From assembly GCA_002633025.1 (NCBI GenBank), contig NMRB01001074.1, positions 75,088 through 139,087 of the forward strand: DNA of 64,000 bases, written 5' to 3'. This document shows positions 16,934 through 29,479 of the stretch, piece after piece; the stretch's first letter is position 1, and every line of letters starts with the position of its first letter. The position numbers and the translations under genes are program-made. The notes beneath the pieces were generated by a model. That model was not told where the DNA came from, ran no database searches, and saw nothing but the letters and a program-made list of their open reading frames with translations. The stretch is from Notospermus geniculatus (lineage: Eukaryota; Nemertea; Pilidiophora; Heteronemertea; Lineidae).

Positions 16934-18372
16934 ATGGCGGACTCGGTGAATGAATTTGTCATGCCGGGCGATTTTCTACACAATTTGAAGGTTTCAGAAG
17001 CGACAAGGAAGACAATCCTTGGGCCAGGGCTCAGGAGAGATGGAGATGATATAATAGTAACAAAACCTGGCGTCGTCAGATTCAAAGATCCTAATATTTA
17101 TTGGGTTGATTGCTACCAAAAAAGGGTGAGAAGCGCGCACCTAATATATGTGGCGCCATTTCTGGAAAAACTCCTGTGAAAGTGATGATGTGAAGTAATA
17201 GGCTCAACTCTTGTTAGCCACCGAGTACCTGATGACTAATTTCAAAACGGTTTAAAGCAAGTGAAACAGGTTCACCTTCACAACATGTTTGCAACGAAAG
17301 AGCTCATTGAAATGTGTATTTTTCTTGCCTATGGGATGCTTATCCTGTATTAATTACCAATGTCCACTGCTGGGCCAGACCGATTTGTATTGCACTCTTT
17401 CTGTTTTCAGTATGTCCCAACTAGAGGAGAGAGTGTTATTGGAATTGTCACCATGAAAGCTGGCGACATATTTAAGGTTGATGTGGGTGCCAACGAACCA
17501 GCTACACTGTCATACCTTTCATTTGAAGGTGCCACAAAGAAAAACCGCCCAAATGTCAAAGTAAGTTAAGCCAGTCAAATGCTGAAAAAAGAGCATCACC
17601 CTACTTTACTCCACTTCCAGTGTCACGCTGTTCTTTTGATAACCACCTTTCACAGTGAACATGTGGATCTGTTTTCATCCTGTGTAGGCTACAATCAAGG
17701 GGACAACAAACATTCAAGAGACAATTCTATATTTGATGTTTTTATGTCGAGTCTTTTATAAATCTGTTCACTTTTCAGGTTGGTGATATTGTTTATGCCA
17801 AGTTTGCTGTGGCCAACAAAGATATGGAGACAAAGAACTTGTCTGTATCAACAGCAATGGGAAAAGTGGTGGCTACGGTGTGATTAAAGATGGTGGTCTA
17901 CTCTTCCATTGTTCTTTGTATTTATGTCGAAAGTAAGTGTAGGATATGGCTCTCTCTCTCCCTCTCATGTTCTGACCACAGTTCTTTTGATTCGTTGATC
18001 TTCACTTTGATATTCTCGACTTGTCCTTATGACACGACTTGCATCCTGTGAAGTGTTCTTACTAATTCTTACTAATGATATGATATAGCAAGGTATAAAT
18101 CAGGCAATATGAAACTCTTCTGCTATCCATGTTTTTGCAGGATTCTCAGCCCTGATTGCATCCTTCTGAAGACATTAGGACGGTCACTGCCGTATGAGAT
18201 TGCTGTTGGGAGTAATGGGAGAATCTGGATAAAGGGACGATCGACAGGAGAGACAATAGCTTTGTATAATGGTATATCGTGTGCTGAGCATATGAATAAT
18301 GACCAGATTAAAGTCATGTGCAAGAAATTGTTGGACGCTTTGGCTGGTTTTGCCAGCTTTGGGACAGATTGA
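16934..18372 (+). CDS. EXOSC3: Exosome complex subunit RRP40, with apparent frameshift
   Basis: RRP40 is a cap subunit of the RNA exosome and contacts RNA entering the 3'-5' degradation channel. Coding exons are 16934-17125, 17411-17560, 17779-17932 and 18141-18372. The start is the ATG in AGCATGGCGG. The S1 domain covers [13 protein letters not shown] to [17 protein letters not shown]. The KH-like part includes [15 protein letters not shown]. Exon 3 is 154 bp: its first half is in the expected frame, but after ANKDME the conserved sequence ([19 protein letters not shown]) continues in another frame, and exon 4 requires that second frame. One base seems to be missing near 17830-17842; read literally, the protein stops at 17883. 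This could be a sequencing error or a real lesion. Expected length is about 242 residues, against 275 in human. Confidence 0.93.
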
Positions 18373-19264
18373 AATTATTTCGATCTGACCTCTGGATGGG
18401 GCTTGGTAAGAGCCCCATCCATGACAGGCTGCAACAAGCAAGTACTTCCTTGCATTTTCATGAGTAACCCTGTATGATTTCCGATAGAATTTGTGTATCT
18501 TTACTGCCAATCCATGTAAACTCTCCATGTTCATAATATATTTATATTCCATTCATTACATGTTTTTCATCTCATATGTCTCGCCTTCTAGTACCGGTAC
18601 CGGTATATTGCATTTTCATTTTCTTGAAAGGTCCTTAGTGTACCACCTAATTTAAAAGACCAACAGAAAACAATGGTACATCAAATTGGGTTTATTCAAC
18701 ATTGCGTGCATGATTGATAAGTATAAAAGATACAACCAACTTGCATGTAGTCCAGTTCGTTGTATCCCTGAAAGAAACCTACGAAAATGTTATAATAATT
18801 ACTATGATGTACTGTAGTGAGAGCCACAGGCATGGCCAGTGGACATGACGGACGGTTTGTGAATAAGCTCCCTGAAATGACATAAATCTCATTTACTTGG
18901 AGATTCATTGACCTCTGACCTATCATCAACATTGCCAATCACATTTGTCCATTTATTGTCAAATAACCCACTTCATTTCATGTCTGCAGGCAAACAATTG
19001 TAACTGACACTTGTCACAGCTTTTCAGGCCGGACTGAGGTTCGTTTGGCCTTTGATAATGAATGAACTGTATGTCTTCTTCATTCACTCTCTGGATCCTG
19101 AGGAATGGACAAAATGAAACCGGAGGAACACAGATCCTGATATAGTGACCAAGAGCCCCAACCAGAATCCAGACATTTCCTGAGAAGTGGGGAATGCTAC
19201 ACTAGGGCTCTGTCCCTCAGCATTGCACAGATCAGAGTATACAGGTTACTTTGGTTTAATCTCA

Positions 19265-22200
19265 TCATTTACTTTTTGCATTAACACCCCAGTCATATGG
19301 CAGATATGACACTTTGAATTTATTTCCAGCCAAGAGTTCGGCAAGTTGGTTTTTCTTGTCACCATCTGACATATGATCATGGATCCACTGCAAGACCTGG
19401 AAGAGAGAAATAATCTGATTAAAAGACATACAAACTAGAACATCACATTAATCTTCGGTAGGATGTAGCAAAGAGGAGCCAGTGTAACAGGAAACGAAGG
19501 CCAGCAGCACTGCTTACCTCTTGATCGGAGCTGCCAAAGTCCTCCCTGTACCACTTAAGGATGCTGGAAAGTTTGACCTTCTTGTTGTTCATTTCTAAGG
19601 TCATCCCGTCATCTCCCTCAAAGAAAGCCTGGGCTGCCATCTTCAATTGGTCATAGATTCCCTGCAACACAAGGACGTTTCATAATGAGAACTTTGGATT
19701 CCTTTATGAACACAACTAGATTGTTCACAAATAACTTCCTGCACAATTAAGGTCGTGGGAGTTCTTGTGCAAAGGCAGTGTTAGCCTTTCAATACTGATG
19801 TAGTGAGTGTTCAACTCCCGAAGTTCCAAATTCAGTTTCCACTTACATCAGCAGAATACGTCTTGATTGGAGGACAACTCTTGGCCCCACAAACCAAGGC
19901 AAAGTGGATCAAAGGTTCATGTTTTTCGAGGGCTATCTTCAGACGTGGGTCGTTCTTACCAAATGGTCGGCTAATCATGCCTGTAGAATGGAGAAATATC
20001 TGTCAGAGTTGTAGAGTTTGAGCCGAGTTCATTGCTTCGTGTTCAAGGTACATGTGATGTGACATGTTTCTGGATTCAGATTTCAAAGACTTGTTCCGCA
20101 TATGAATGTGAAACTTACCAACCCCCTTCCTGTTGGCCCTGAGGACTCCATTCTCAATATCCTGGAGGTTATATCTTTGTCCACCAATGATGTAGTATAT
20201 GGTGTAGAAAAACTGCAAGAAGAAATTGCCAATCAGTATCCCAATAATCAACATCATTCATCATGTGGCTGGCAAATTACTTAGCCTGAACTGCAAGCAA
20301 GTTGTTCAGTTGCAGTGAATGAATCACCTTAATATCCCAGATGTTTGGATTATGGCTTACTTTGTATCGCTGGAATAGGTTCGTGGCTGGCCCCCGGTGT
20401 ACTGTAGCATGGATCACCAAAGCATTATAAACATTGATGAAAAAAGCCAGTTTTTCCTCCCTGGTTGCCTTCTCTAGTTGGACTCTTTGAAGTTCTTTTG
20501 TCAGCTTGAGGTAGAGTTGGAATTCATCGGCACCACCTATGCCATCATAATCAACAGCCTGAAGAAAAGGCAAAATTCCTGTATAGTGCACTCTATTATC
20601 AATTCTTGAGTTTGCAGACTGGAAGATATCTGGATACTTTTGTCAAGTCACTGAAAAACCTTTCATGACTCCAACTCAATGGCTGTCACTTCAGAACGCT
20701 TCTGGGACTAGAGTTGGAATTCGTCAGCACCACCTATGCCATCATAATCAACAGCCTGAAGAAAAGGCAAAATTCCTGTACAGTGCACTCTATTATCAAT
20801 TCTTGAGTTTGCAGACTGGAAGATATCTGGATACTTTTGTCAAGTCACTGAAAAACCTTTCATGACTCCAACTCAATGGCTGTCACTTCAGAACGCTTCT
20901 GGGACTTCCATTAGTACTAGAATTGGACCTACCTTCCCATCCTTTGACAAGAAAGCACTGTATAACTTGAGAATCAAACTCCGAAGATCCTTCCCAAGTT
21001 CTCCGGCTGAAAATTCAAAAATATTTATTGAGACTTTCACAGCCAACATGCCCAAGTATGCATCTTCTCTTCAAGGAGATGCACAAGGTATGTTGATCAA
21101 GACAATCTGTCACCCAAGGCCTTAGAGGTAAAAATTCGCCAGGATTACCTGGTCTTGGATTACACTCAGATATTGAACCAGCATTGAGAGCATTAAGATC
21201 ATCATCTTCCAACAAGCGATAGTACGTCTCATTGTCCTGGAAGGTCTCATCGTGTTTGACGTGATGGCCAAAATTCTTGTCGATCAGCTGTTGTCCCATC
21301 TCTATGGCAGTGGCACGGTCTGAAATACAAGAGAGGTTAACTGGGAGAAAATCTTAAGTTTTCCAAGGAGGGACGTCCACATGTGGCAAGTCAAAGAATC
21401 TCCTATAAACTCTCCAGTGCATCATCTTTGAGTTGTCCCTTTTGCAAGGTGTCCTCATTATGCTGGTCAAGACTTGGGCTCACTCAACATCTTACCACAT
21501 GTTCCAGGCACTGTTGACTCAATCTTACCAAGTTTTTTGTTCTTCACAACCCAATCTACGAAAGCCTTCCCGCAGAATGAGTTCTTGTGGACGGTGATTC
21601 CCTGACGGTGGTTCTTGATGAGGCCACTCTGGCGGAGATCGTGGACAAGGGCGGCATATTCATCTGGTTCACACTTGAACTCGCTGTCCACAACTACAAG
21701 AAAGTAGAAAGTCAAGACAGATTTTGGTGCACCACAGGGCCTACTCTAATATCCTAATCAGCACAACCCATTGAAAGGGTACCCAGAGACAGACAAATGC
21801 TCTCCTGAATAGTTGAGAGTGAGAAAAAAAATACAGAGCAGTCTTGACTTTTAGGTACCGGTAACTCAATAAGAAGAGTTAGGGCTGTATGCACGGGTCC
21901 GACTTTAGCCTAAAGTATTCCTTAAGTTAGACTTTCTCTTTGCTTCAAGCATTGAGAAAAGTAAGACTTTAATGAAAGTGTGGCCAAAGTCCGACCCGCG
22001 CATACGGTCCTTAGGAAGCTAATTTATGGAGGAGAGTCCTTCATTAAGACGTTGTTCCAAGTCTAACCATACGGGAGATGACTTTGCCTTCATGTGTTTC
22101 TTGTCACCTGCACACCAAGTCCATCATGTCAATGAAGAAGACATTGTGACCTACTTCAGTTGATGTCATGAAGATTGCTCCACAAAGGAGTAGCCACACA

Positions 22201-23227
22201 AGGAACATTTAATCTACAGTGTCCTTTCATGATCATTCAAGCATAGATACTAGTACTTCTTCATGATCATTCTGGCACAGCAGGCCTATATTTTTAGGCA
22301 GAACAATCACCAAAGGAATAAACAGATAATCCCACGACACATAATAAATGAAGGCCAAATGAGATCAGGGGGTTGTTGACACGAAATCTCCAACCCGAGT
22401 CTGTAGGCCTACTCAGTCTGGGAGTTCAACAGAATTGGACGGAAATTGTTGACATTGAGTTTTGAGAGGCTGCAAATACAGCACTTTCTGCAACATCACT
22501 TACATTTGTCTTTGACAGCTGTGCTGGGATCAGGAGGGACAGGGGCATCCTTGGGCGGAGGGTTGTGCTTTACTTCATCAATCAGCTTCTGCAGTTCAGC
22601 TTTATCCTGCACCTGAAAAAGACAGACTTGCATTACCGGTACCGGTACAAAGATAACAGAACATGTGAAACTGACATGCCTTTGAGGCTAGGGCGTGAAG
22701 ANNNNNTCACCCCCCCCCCCCCCCCCCCACACCACCACCACACCTCTCCTTCTTTGGGAGAGGAGTACGCCTAACTCTCCTCAGCATCATGACCACAAGA
22801 GTAGGCCTACCTTCAATAACTTCAAATTTCCCGGCACAGGAGGCCAGCTAAACTGTCGGCCCTTTCCTTGACTTACCAGTTTCTGAAGTTCGTCATCTCC
22901 TCCCACGTGGTGGCTATTGAAGAAGATCTGTGGAACTGTCTTCTTCCCTGACCGTTTAGCAACGTCATCTCTGCACTGGGGGAAGCTATCGAGATTCACG
23001 TCAATGTAGGATAGATTCAACTCCTGCAAAGTGCTCTTGGCGCGCATACAGTGGGGGCATCCCACAATCGAATACACCAAAATCCGGCCTTTCATTTTTG
23101 CTTCGACCAGCAGCTCGCCTGTGTCGTTCGCACCCAACTGAAATATCGAATGGAGCTGGGGCCTGTTGACAAAGGATAGCATTCGGTTAATTATGATTCT
23201 AAGCCCGATCCATAACCATTCTAGCAT
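19265..23227 (-). CDS. Glutaredoxin-DEP-DUF547 fusion protein
   Basis: Coding exons, high to low, are 23227-22877, 22612-22504, 21693-21529, 21319-21149, 21006-20933, 20558-20361, 20212-20119, 19980-19847, 19661-19518 and 19396-19265. All phases agree and give 523 residues. Residues about 47-120 are a glutaredoxin domain with the dithiol site GCPHC, TVPQIFF and GGDDEL. A Pro-rich linker follows. Residues about 154-235 form a DEP domain (SGLIKNHR..., FCGKAFVDWVV, AIEMGQQLID). Residues about 290-440 are DUF547 (EKLAFFINVYNALVIHA, FALVCGAKSCPP). The start at 23227 has a better Kozak context than the one at 23182. Another possible exon 3 donor near 21493 would add 12 residues in frame. Function unknown; redox-regulated membrane or G-protein-linked signalling is only a guess from the domains. 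AATAAA on the minus strand near 18688-18694 probably ends the transcript, convergent with EXOSC3. Confidence 0.9.
20510..20903. repeat. Tandem 197-bp duplication spanning a splice acceptor and exon start
   Basis: Two copies with a period of 197 bp (about 20510-20706 and 20707-20903) are nearly identical. On the minus strand each contains the acceptor and the first roughly 50 nt of exon 6 of the Grx-DEP-DUF547 gene. The copy nearer exon 5 (acceptor near 20756) encodes AVDYDGIGGADEFQL and then a TAG stop. The distal copy runs into the full exon. Confidence 0.9.
21881..22011. mobile_element. Palindromic miniature element in intron 2 of the Grx-DEP-DUF547 gene
   Basis: The ends GGGCTGTATGCACGGGTCCGA and TCCGACCCGCGCATACGGTCC are inverted repeats. 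The GTATGCAC/GTGCATAC ends are shared with the inner element at 47217-47364. Confidence 0.7.
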
Positions 23228-23551
23228 GGTCTCCCATAAAAGTTATGAAAGGAAATCGATTGACATGATTGATATCGTACACCAGCCAAGCTACGTCACC
23301 AGCACCCACTTTTGGCGGGAATCTCAAATGCCCGACGAGGACAATCCCAGTGTAACATCTGCCAAGGTGTTCCCCCCGGGGTGTTCCCATCTGTTAGTGT
23401 TCCCCTCCTGACGGAGCGGCGACTTGACAATAGAGGACACACAGAAAAACATGTCGATCTCTGCCAGCGTTTACCAAACAATAAGGGAGACACACTCACC
23501 CACAGTGAACATTGGCAGATTCCCGGGGCAGCTAGATTGACCGGCATAGAC

Positions 23552-23728
23552 CAGGCGCGGATCCAGGGGGCGCACCCGCAGCACGCCCCCCCCCCCTTTC
23601 GGCCAAAAAATCTTTAAATTCGACCGTGGAATTCTGAAATTTGGAGCAAATCATTGAAATTCACCGCAGATTTCAATGTTTCTAGCACAGTGCGCCCCCT
23701 CTTCCCCGAAATCCTGGATCCGTCCCTG
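23552..23728. mobile_element. Short non-autonomous DNA transposon, family 1, copy 2
   Basis: It begins CAGGCGCGGATCCAGG and ends GGATCCGTCCCTG, flanked by the 5-bp duplication TAGAC. The interior around GACCGTGGAATTCTGAAATT is almost the same as in copy 1 at 2315-2464. Confidence 0.88.
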
Positions 23729-24610
23729 TAGACCGCGGCGTGGGCGGCTGACAGGATGGCGGGAGATATGTGGGGCCTGAGTGTAGACTAAAGATCTACC
23801 CTGAATGTACAAATGAGCAATGGATGAATGAAATCAATCGGACCCAGAGAATTTTGTCGGCAGACTGTGCCAGTGCCCACTCAGTGATGTGCCCCGCGTG
23901 CTTCCCGCCTAATCTTTATACCTCCTTGCTCTGACTGACAGAATCTGCCTACCCCGTCGCCGGCAGGGACTGGCCGGATGATTAGGCCTAACGGGAGGCG
24001 GGCCTATGTGCTTAGTTACACCTTGGAGGAATTATAATTACACACACCCTCGCTGAAGAATTAAAACATCGAGGACGGAATGAACAAATTTATTCACTCT
24101 CCAACATAAAAGCGGGAGTTGGGTTCAAAATGTGCGCCACGCCCTTTTAGCCGAGGTTCGCCGGAAACATCCGAATCGATCTCACTGAGAACGAGGCTCT
24201 TTAGGGCGCTGCCATTTTCCGAAATTTTCTGTCTACGCCGTGAATAATTCTTGATTTCACTCGAGGAGGTAGGTTCAAATGAAAATATATCACCATCTTT
24301 CGAAAGTAAACATGTAATAGTCCATACTGAGTGTGATATGAAGTGTAAAGTCGTAGTATTTTTGCTGTTATTACCATGTAAATATGTGTCTTCCTTTTAT
24401 CTCTATTATAATGTCTGTGACTCATAGTGTATCAAGTATAGACATACATTGTATACAGGCTGTGTACGCAGAGTGCATGCAGTGCCAGTGAGTGTTTATG
24501 GCGTTGCAGTTTGATTTGCATCTCATGACTTGCAAGCACTGTAGGCCTGCTGACACCGTCTGATGCTGGACAGATAGGGAGGATGGTTCATCACAGACAC
24601 AGTTCCTGGT

Positions 24611-24909
24611 CAGGCGCGGATCCAGCCCAGCAGGGGGGGACACCTGGCCTGTGCCCCCCTTTTTCAGTGACCAAAGTTAGAAAAATTGCCCTTTTTTCAA
24701 AGTGCCACAGAATTGCATTGTAATTTGTTCCTCAGATGCTGGGAAATCGTGCCAACGGCGTTCTAGATTTCAAAATTTTCTGGGGGAACCCCATACCCCC
24801 CACCACCATTTGCGCTTTCATTGCCTTCGTCAGTCCACCTGGCCCCGTCCACCTGTGACCTTCTGTGCCCCCCTTCACCAGAATCCGGGAATCACCACTG
24901 CCATGACTG
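24611..24909. mobile_element. Related short DNA transposon, longer copy
   Basis: It begins CAGGCGCGGATCCAG and its right part contains GAATCCGGGAATCACC, a diverged complement. CTGGT flanks both proposed ends (24606-24610 and 24910-24914), giving a 5-bp duplication like the other two copies. The interior differs. The right end is less certain than the left. Confidence 0.55.
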
Positions 24910-25648
24910 CTGGTTCTGCAAAATGACCAGCCTATCACATCAAGAGTGACCTTTCATTTTTTTAGGCCTCTATGCCTATTTCCAAACTACAGCAATCAGG
25001 GCGGGGGTTCTTTTCCAGTTGGAGGTGGCCTGTTTTGACAGCGAGTCTGGGAGTCCTTTAATGAGGCCCATCCCCTGTTTAGCATTGCTTGCCTCCCAGC
25101 ATACAGAGGCCGTCAGGAGTAACGAGTTATGGGTGTGGTTCTACTGTTACTGATAATCAAAGTGGCCTCATCAATCGGTATTGATTATTTTCTATCTGAT
25201 CGAGCTGATCGCTGGGTTCAGTAGCTGTGTCGATTGCTCTTAATATGTATACAGATGGTGAATATATCTGTGTTTTGTAGTTTGATACTGTCAGAGATTA
25301 AACGGCTACCAGAAGCCTTCTGTTTGGGAGTCTCATGCAGTGTACTGTAGCTTGTCACTCTCTTGATTTAAACATGAGAACTTGGTCTAATGTTCCAAGA
25401 TGTCCGTGACATGACACCACCATCTATGAATGGCCCTCTTTTAATGTTACATTAGCACCATCTGACTCGTGTGATCGATACATGCTGAACTGACATTTAG
25501 TTAGTCCTTTGATTGGCGAGTCTAACGTTGATCTTGTGATCAGTGTTGAAGGTTCAACGTATTTCCTGAAGGGTGTGGCCAAACTCATGGGGAGGTGAGA
25601 CCTGCTGTAGTGTCAGATAAATCTGCCTTGAGTTCTTCTGTTGTTTAG

Positions 25649-25771
25649 CTGGTATTCATAAAAGCTAGCAAATGCATGCTTTTGCTACCAAGTTTTGTAG
25701 TGCATTTCCATTGGACCTCACTGTGCAAATCTTAAGTAAAAAGCATTGCTAACTTTTTTATGAACACCAGC
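25649..25771. mobile_element. CTGGTATTCATAAAAGCTAGC palindromic element, copy 1
   Basis: The ends CTGGTATTCATAAAAGC and its complement frame a 120-bp element that also occurs at 45690-45810. The adjacent block 25777-25899 (AATGGGTCATATGAATA and complement) has a related interior with GTGCATTTG and AGCATTTGCTAG. Two related elements therefore lie head to tail. Confidence 0.75.
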
Positions 25772-28762
25772 CAATGAATGGGTCATATGAATAAGACAAC
25801 CAAATGCTTTTACTTCAGATTTGTACAGCATTGCATAGTGCATTTGTATTGCAAAATTAAAGTGAAAGCATTTGCTAGTCTTTATTCATATGACCCATTG
25901 TTCCTAAAATCCCAGNTCAGTTCAAGGTTGTCTTCGTGGAGATTTGTTCAACTTCACATTACAATACAAGAAATTGCTTGTGGGGTGCACCCGCTCATTC
26001 CCAATCAGATGGATCAATAACTGCATACTGATGTATCACTCCATTGATTTCTTCATCTATTTTCATTTCAGACTGCTTGTAGCTGTAGTCCATCTGTCTG
26101 ACGTCAAGAATAGATTAAACTTCCTAATCTTGGTGGTTTTTGCCCATTTTCTAAAACAGGTAAGTTTTGTGTTGTCTTCATGTTGGCATGACCACAGATT
26201 CCTGAACCATGAAGTCACCATCTGTCAGAAGAGATGGAGTCTGACCTTTCCTTGTCTTGAGGCTAAACTTACTTAGATGACAGTCATTTTAAATGAAGTT
26301 GTTTTGACAAGATGTCGTAATACGTCATCGTCCTTGCAAAAAGTTATGAAGTTTAAATCTTAATGTTAGATTTTGTTATCACGTTCCATCGTAGAATTTT
26401 CTTCTTCAATCAATCTCTTGCTTCGTCTGTGTCAATGTAATCTTAACGTTATTATGCTGTTTGTGGTTGATGTTGTCCGTTTAGATGTCTCTCTATTACA
26501 GTAGATTAGATGTGAAAAGCTGTGATCAGAAAGTCAGCATTTTCACTCCTTGAGTCCACACACAGACATTGTCTATTGATACTGGGCGGCAGGGCACTTG
26601 ATGTGATCTGTTCTTCTGTGTGACTCAGTAGCCCTGTTTTCTTCTCAGAAAGAAAGTTGCATTTCTACCGAGGCAGATGAAACCTTGAATGGAGGAAATA
26701 CCGCTGGTTTTCTGGTCATAGAAATGCATTGCCTCAACAAACCTCTGCTGTCCCTTACAGTATGTCTGTCTAAAACAAAATCTCGGTCTCCCAAGCAGCC
26801 ACTCACAAAGTGGCTACATGTACATTCTATTTCGGCCAGGGAAATACGCTGATTCCTTCCGAATGAACAACCCACTTGTAAGGCACAGCGGAGGATTATC
26901 TCATGTTAATTAATATCCTTTATCTTGCTGAACGTAGCGACTGCACATCACAGAAGTAGACTGACTCCTCAGATGTCCCAGATTACCCCTCCTGTTGCAT
27001 TTTGCACTTAGCCTTTGAATGTTTCCAGTAGATACTTATTTTACGCTGTGCTGTTTGCAATACATGTTGTGTGTGCAACCAAGTAGGACGGCTTCATACT
27101 CTTTATTTCTGCTCTAAGCTTAGTTTAGTAGAATTTTATGAAACAAATTCATTTTGCTACATGTATAATACAATACATGTATTGAATATTGCATGCTGCA
27201 AGAATTCATAAAACCGTCATAATATGAACTTTCTTAGTTGTAAGCCGACTTATTTTTACAGGTTTTATGAATCGTTCGTACTTCTCAATTTCCTTGTCTT
27301 ATAACTTGTGATTATATTTATTGAACTAAAATGCATGTGATACAAGTGTGTATAACAGTATACATGTACCGGGTAGTATATTGATGAAGTCATAGCTATA
27401 ATGCAAGTCTAATGATCATCATATGATAAGGTTAACTGGGTCAGTCGTCTTTCAGTGTGTGCTCAGAGTTAGTGTGGACGGAAGTTGGTTGATTCCTTGG
27501 TCATGAATTGATGTCGTTTCTGTTGGCCATGCTACTTATCACAAAGTTGACTTCAATTTAACTTCGAATTCATCCAACATCAAGTTTCACCCAGATTTCT
27601 ATGGTGATTTCAAAACAAGTTCAGTGCATAATTTGAAATGATTGCACTAAAAGAAGTGCATATAAAATGGCCTACAAGCTTTATATGTTTACAATACCTC
27701 AAGGCTGATGAACTGTGCCAGATTGGATAATTACCAGTTCAGTACTGCTTCTGATGTTGTTACCATAGCAAGGTGACCACACCCAACACAGTGATACATA
27801 GTTAAAAAGATACGTACTGAGCTATGAGGTTTCTAATGAGCTAATGATATTATCATTATTAATAGATAGTTCATGGTTTGACATGTTTCTCAACCACAAG
27901 CTCCTACACTGGACACACACAACATGTCTTGCATGGCTAGCACTATTCAGCAGGGGAATGTGTTCGAAAAGACAGTGCTGACGAGGCATGCCACTGAATT
28001 AGTACGGTAGAATCTCTCTTTGGACTGGACCTAGTTGTCCTTAATCATGAAGTGTCCTTAATCATCAGATCATGTATATGAGACAGCAGGTGGCGCAACA
28101 TTTGTTTCTCAACTTCGTGGAATGAATCCTGATCGGCGTCACCTTCCAATATTGATTTGATTGATCAAGACCGATTCGCAGAAATACTAATGTTTACATT
28201 TCCGTTTCCAGGTATTTGATATCTGTCTAACATTCTTGTGATGTAGGAAACTGATGCTAACAGGCTTTAGTTGCTTCATAATCAACGCTTGCAAGGGTAG
28301 TTCTCACATTACATTCTAACAACATCGATGTACCGGTAGTGGTCTGTAGAACTGTTGTACGCTGTGTGCAGCTTTCCCTAGACGCTGTCTGTTACTTGTA
28401 GGGAGTAAGAACTATCGAACGTGCAGTTCTATGTATGGACTTGCATCTTTCCTTTCGTGTGATGATGCAGAAGCCTTACTCGTGAAGACGAGGGGTGTTC
28501 ATCACATTGTTAGATCAGATTCAAGTCACTGTCTTTCAGTTGGAGACAGCAAACATTTCTTAACAATAAGTTTTATGAGCCTCTCTAATATGTATTCCTG
28601 GGTCGGGTAACTTTGCCTCTGCTTGAAGCGAATACACAATGCCTCGAAGTGGCCAAATCTAACTAAGTAGGTACCCGTAGTGCTATCACAACACAAGCTG
28701 ATGACAGTAGATATCTCATAATGAGATAATACTATGGGTTTATTATTTCCACGTAGGACAAA

Positions 28763-28984
28763 ATGTCAATGCCAGCGATTGATCCTGAAGAGTATCTCCA
28801 GAGGTTGAAGAAAGATCGGGAATTTCTCCGTCCGTATGTTGGTCTCTCGAGAATGAGTACATCAAAGACGATACCGCAGCTGATGGAGTATTGTCAAAAG
28901 AAAGTGGACGCGGACCCTTTCTTAATGGGAATACCGGAGAGAGAAAACCCATTCAAATCGAAGAAATCATGTGACATTTTATAA
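28763..28984 (+). CDS. G-protein gamma subunit 1 of cluster (CAAX CDIL)
   Basis: A 73-residue heterotrimeric G-protein gamma subunit, which pairs with G-beta and anchors it to membranes by C-terminal prenylation. The G-gamma-like helix is followed by YCQKKVDADPFLMGIP, the family's NPF motif (ENPFKSKKS) and a terminal CDIL box. Leu at the end favours geranylgeranylation. The whole coding region lies in one exon. A TTTATTTCCACGTAG acceptor ends at 28756, six bases before the ATG, so upstream non-coding exons are likely. Two paralogs follow in the same orientation. Confidence 0.93.
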   Translation: MSMPAIDPEEYLQRLKKDREFLRPYVGLSRMSTSKTIPQLMEYCQKKVDADPFLMGIPERENPFKSKKSCDIL

Positions 28985-29479
28985 AGAGGTCATCCTCTAA
29001 CTTCGTCAGGATATTCTCAGTCATTCCACCCGCATGTTGGACTTGGTTAGAGGAGTCTTGATTCATGGTGTAGAATCAAGGACTTGGTTACAGGAATCTT
29101 GATTCATAGAGTAGAATCAAGGACCGCACAGTAGATGTTTCTATGGCTCGCTTTGTTTTCACCGATTAGGTTTTGTATAGTTGCACAAGTTGCAGTAGGA
29201 AGGCCTCCCTTCATGGCTTCTTAGGAATCTGGCATCACCTTATGACGTTCAAGGTCAAACTGATGTTCACCGATTTTGTTCGGCTCTTTTTCCAAAACAA
29301 GAGTGTGAAAGCTATTCTTGTGTGTTGGTTTGAAGCTAAAGCCTGTTTAATATTTCCTGGATTCTAGATGTTGATGTTCACATTACTTCAACTGCTGTCT
29401 TTCAGGTTATCAATATGTTATTGAATTAAGTGCCCATATATTGTAACCACAAATTGTTAATTTTCACAATGACAGAGAA

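Larger units (their letters stand above)
23228..28756. other. Long stretch without coding exons; repeats and possible untranslated exons
   Basis: Contains two short transposons (23552-23728 and 24611-24909) and two palindromic elements (25649-25899). A possible transcription start region lies near 24190-24268 (GGCGCTGCCATTTTCCG followed by the donor GAG|GTAGGT). A possible 88-bp non-coding exon at 26072-26159 has a TTTCATTTCAG acceptor and an ACAG|GTAAGT donor. These could be 5' untranslated exons of the first G-gamma gene. Nothing else was recognised. Confidence 0.4.

Noticed and set aside
20707-20755. Second true exon 6 of the Grx-DEP-DUF547 gene
   Set aside because: The duplicate has the acceptor and exon start but no donor, and meets a TAG after DEFQL. 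It is treated as a partial duplication.
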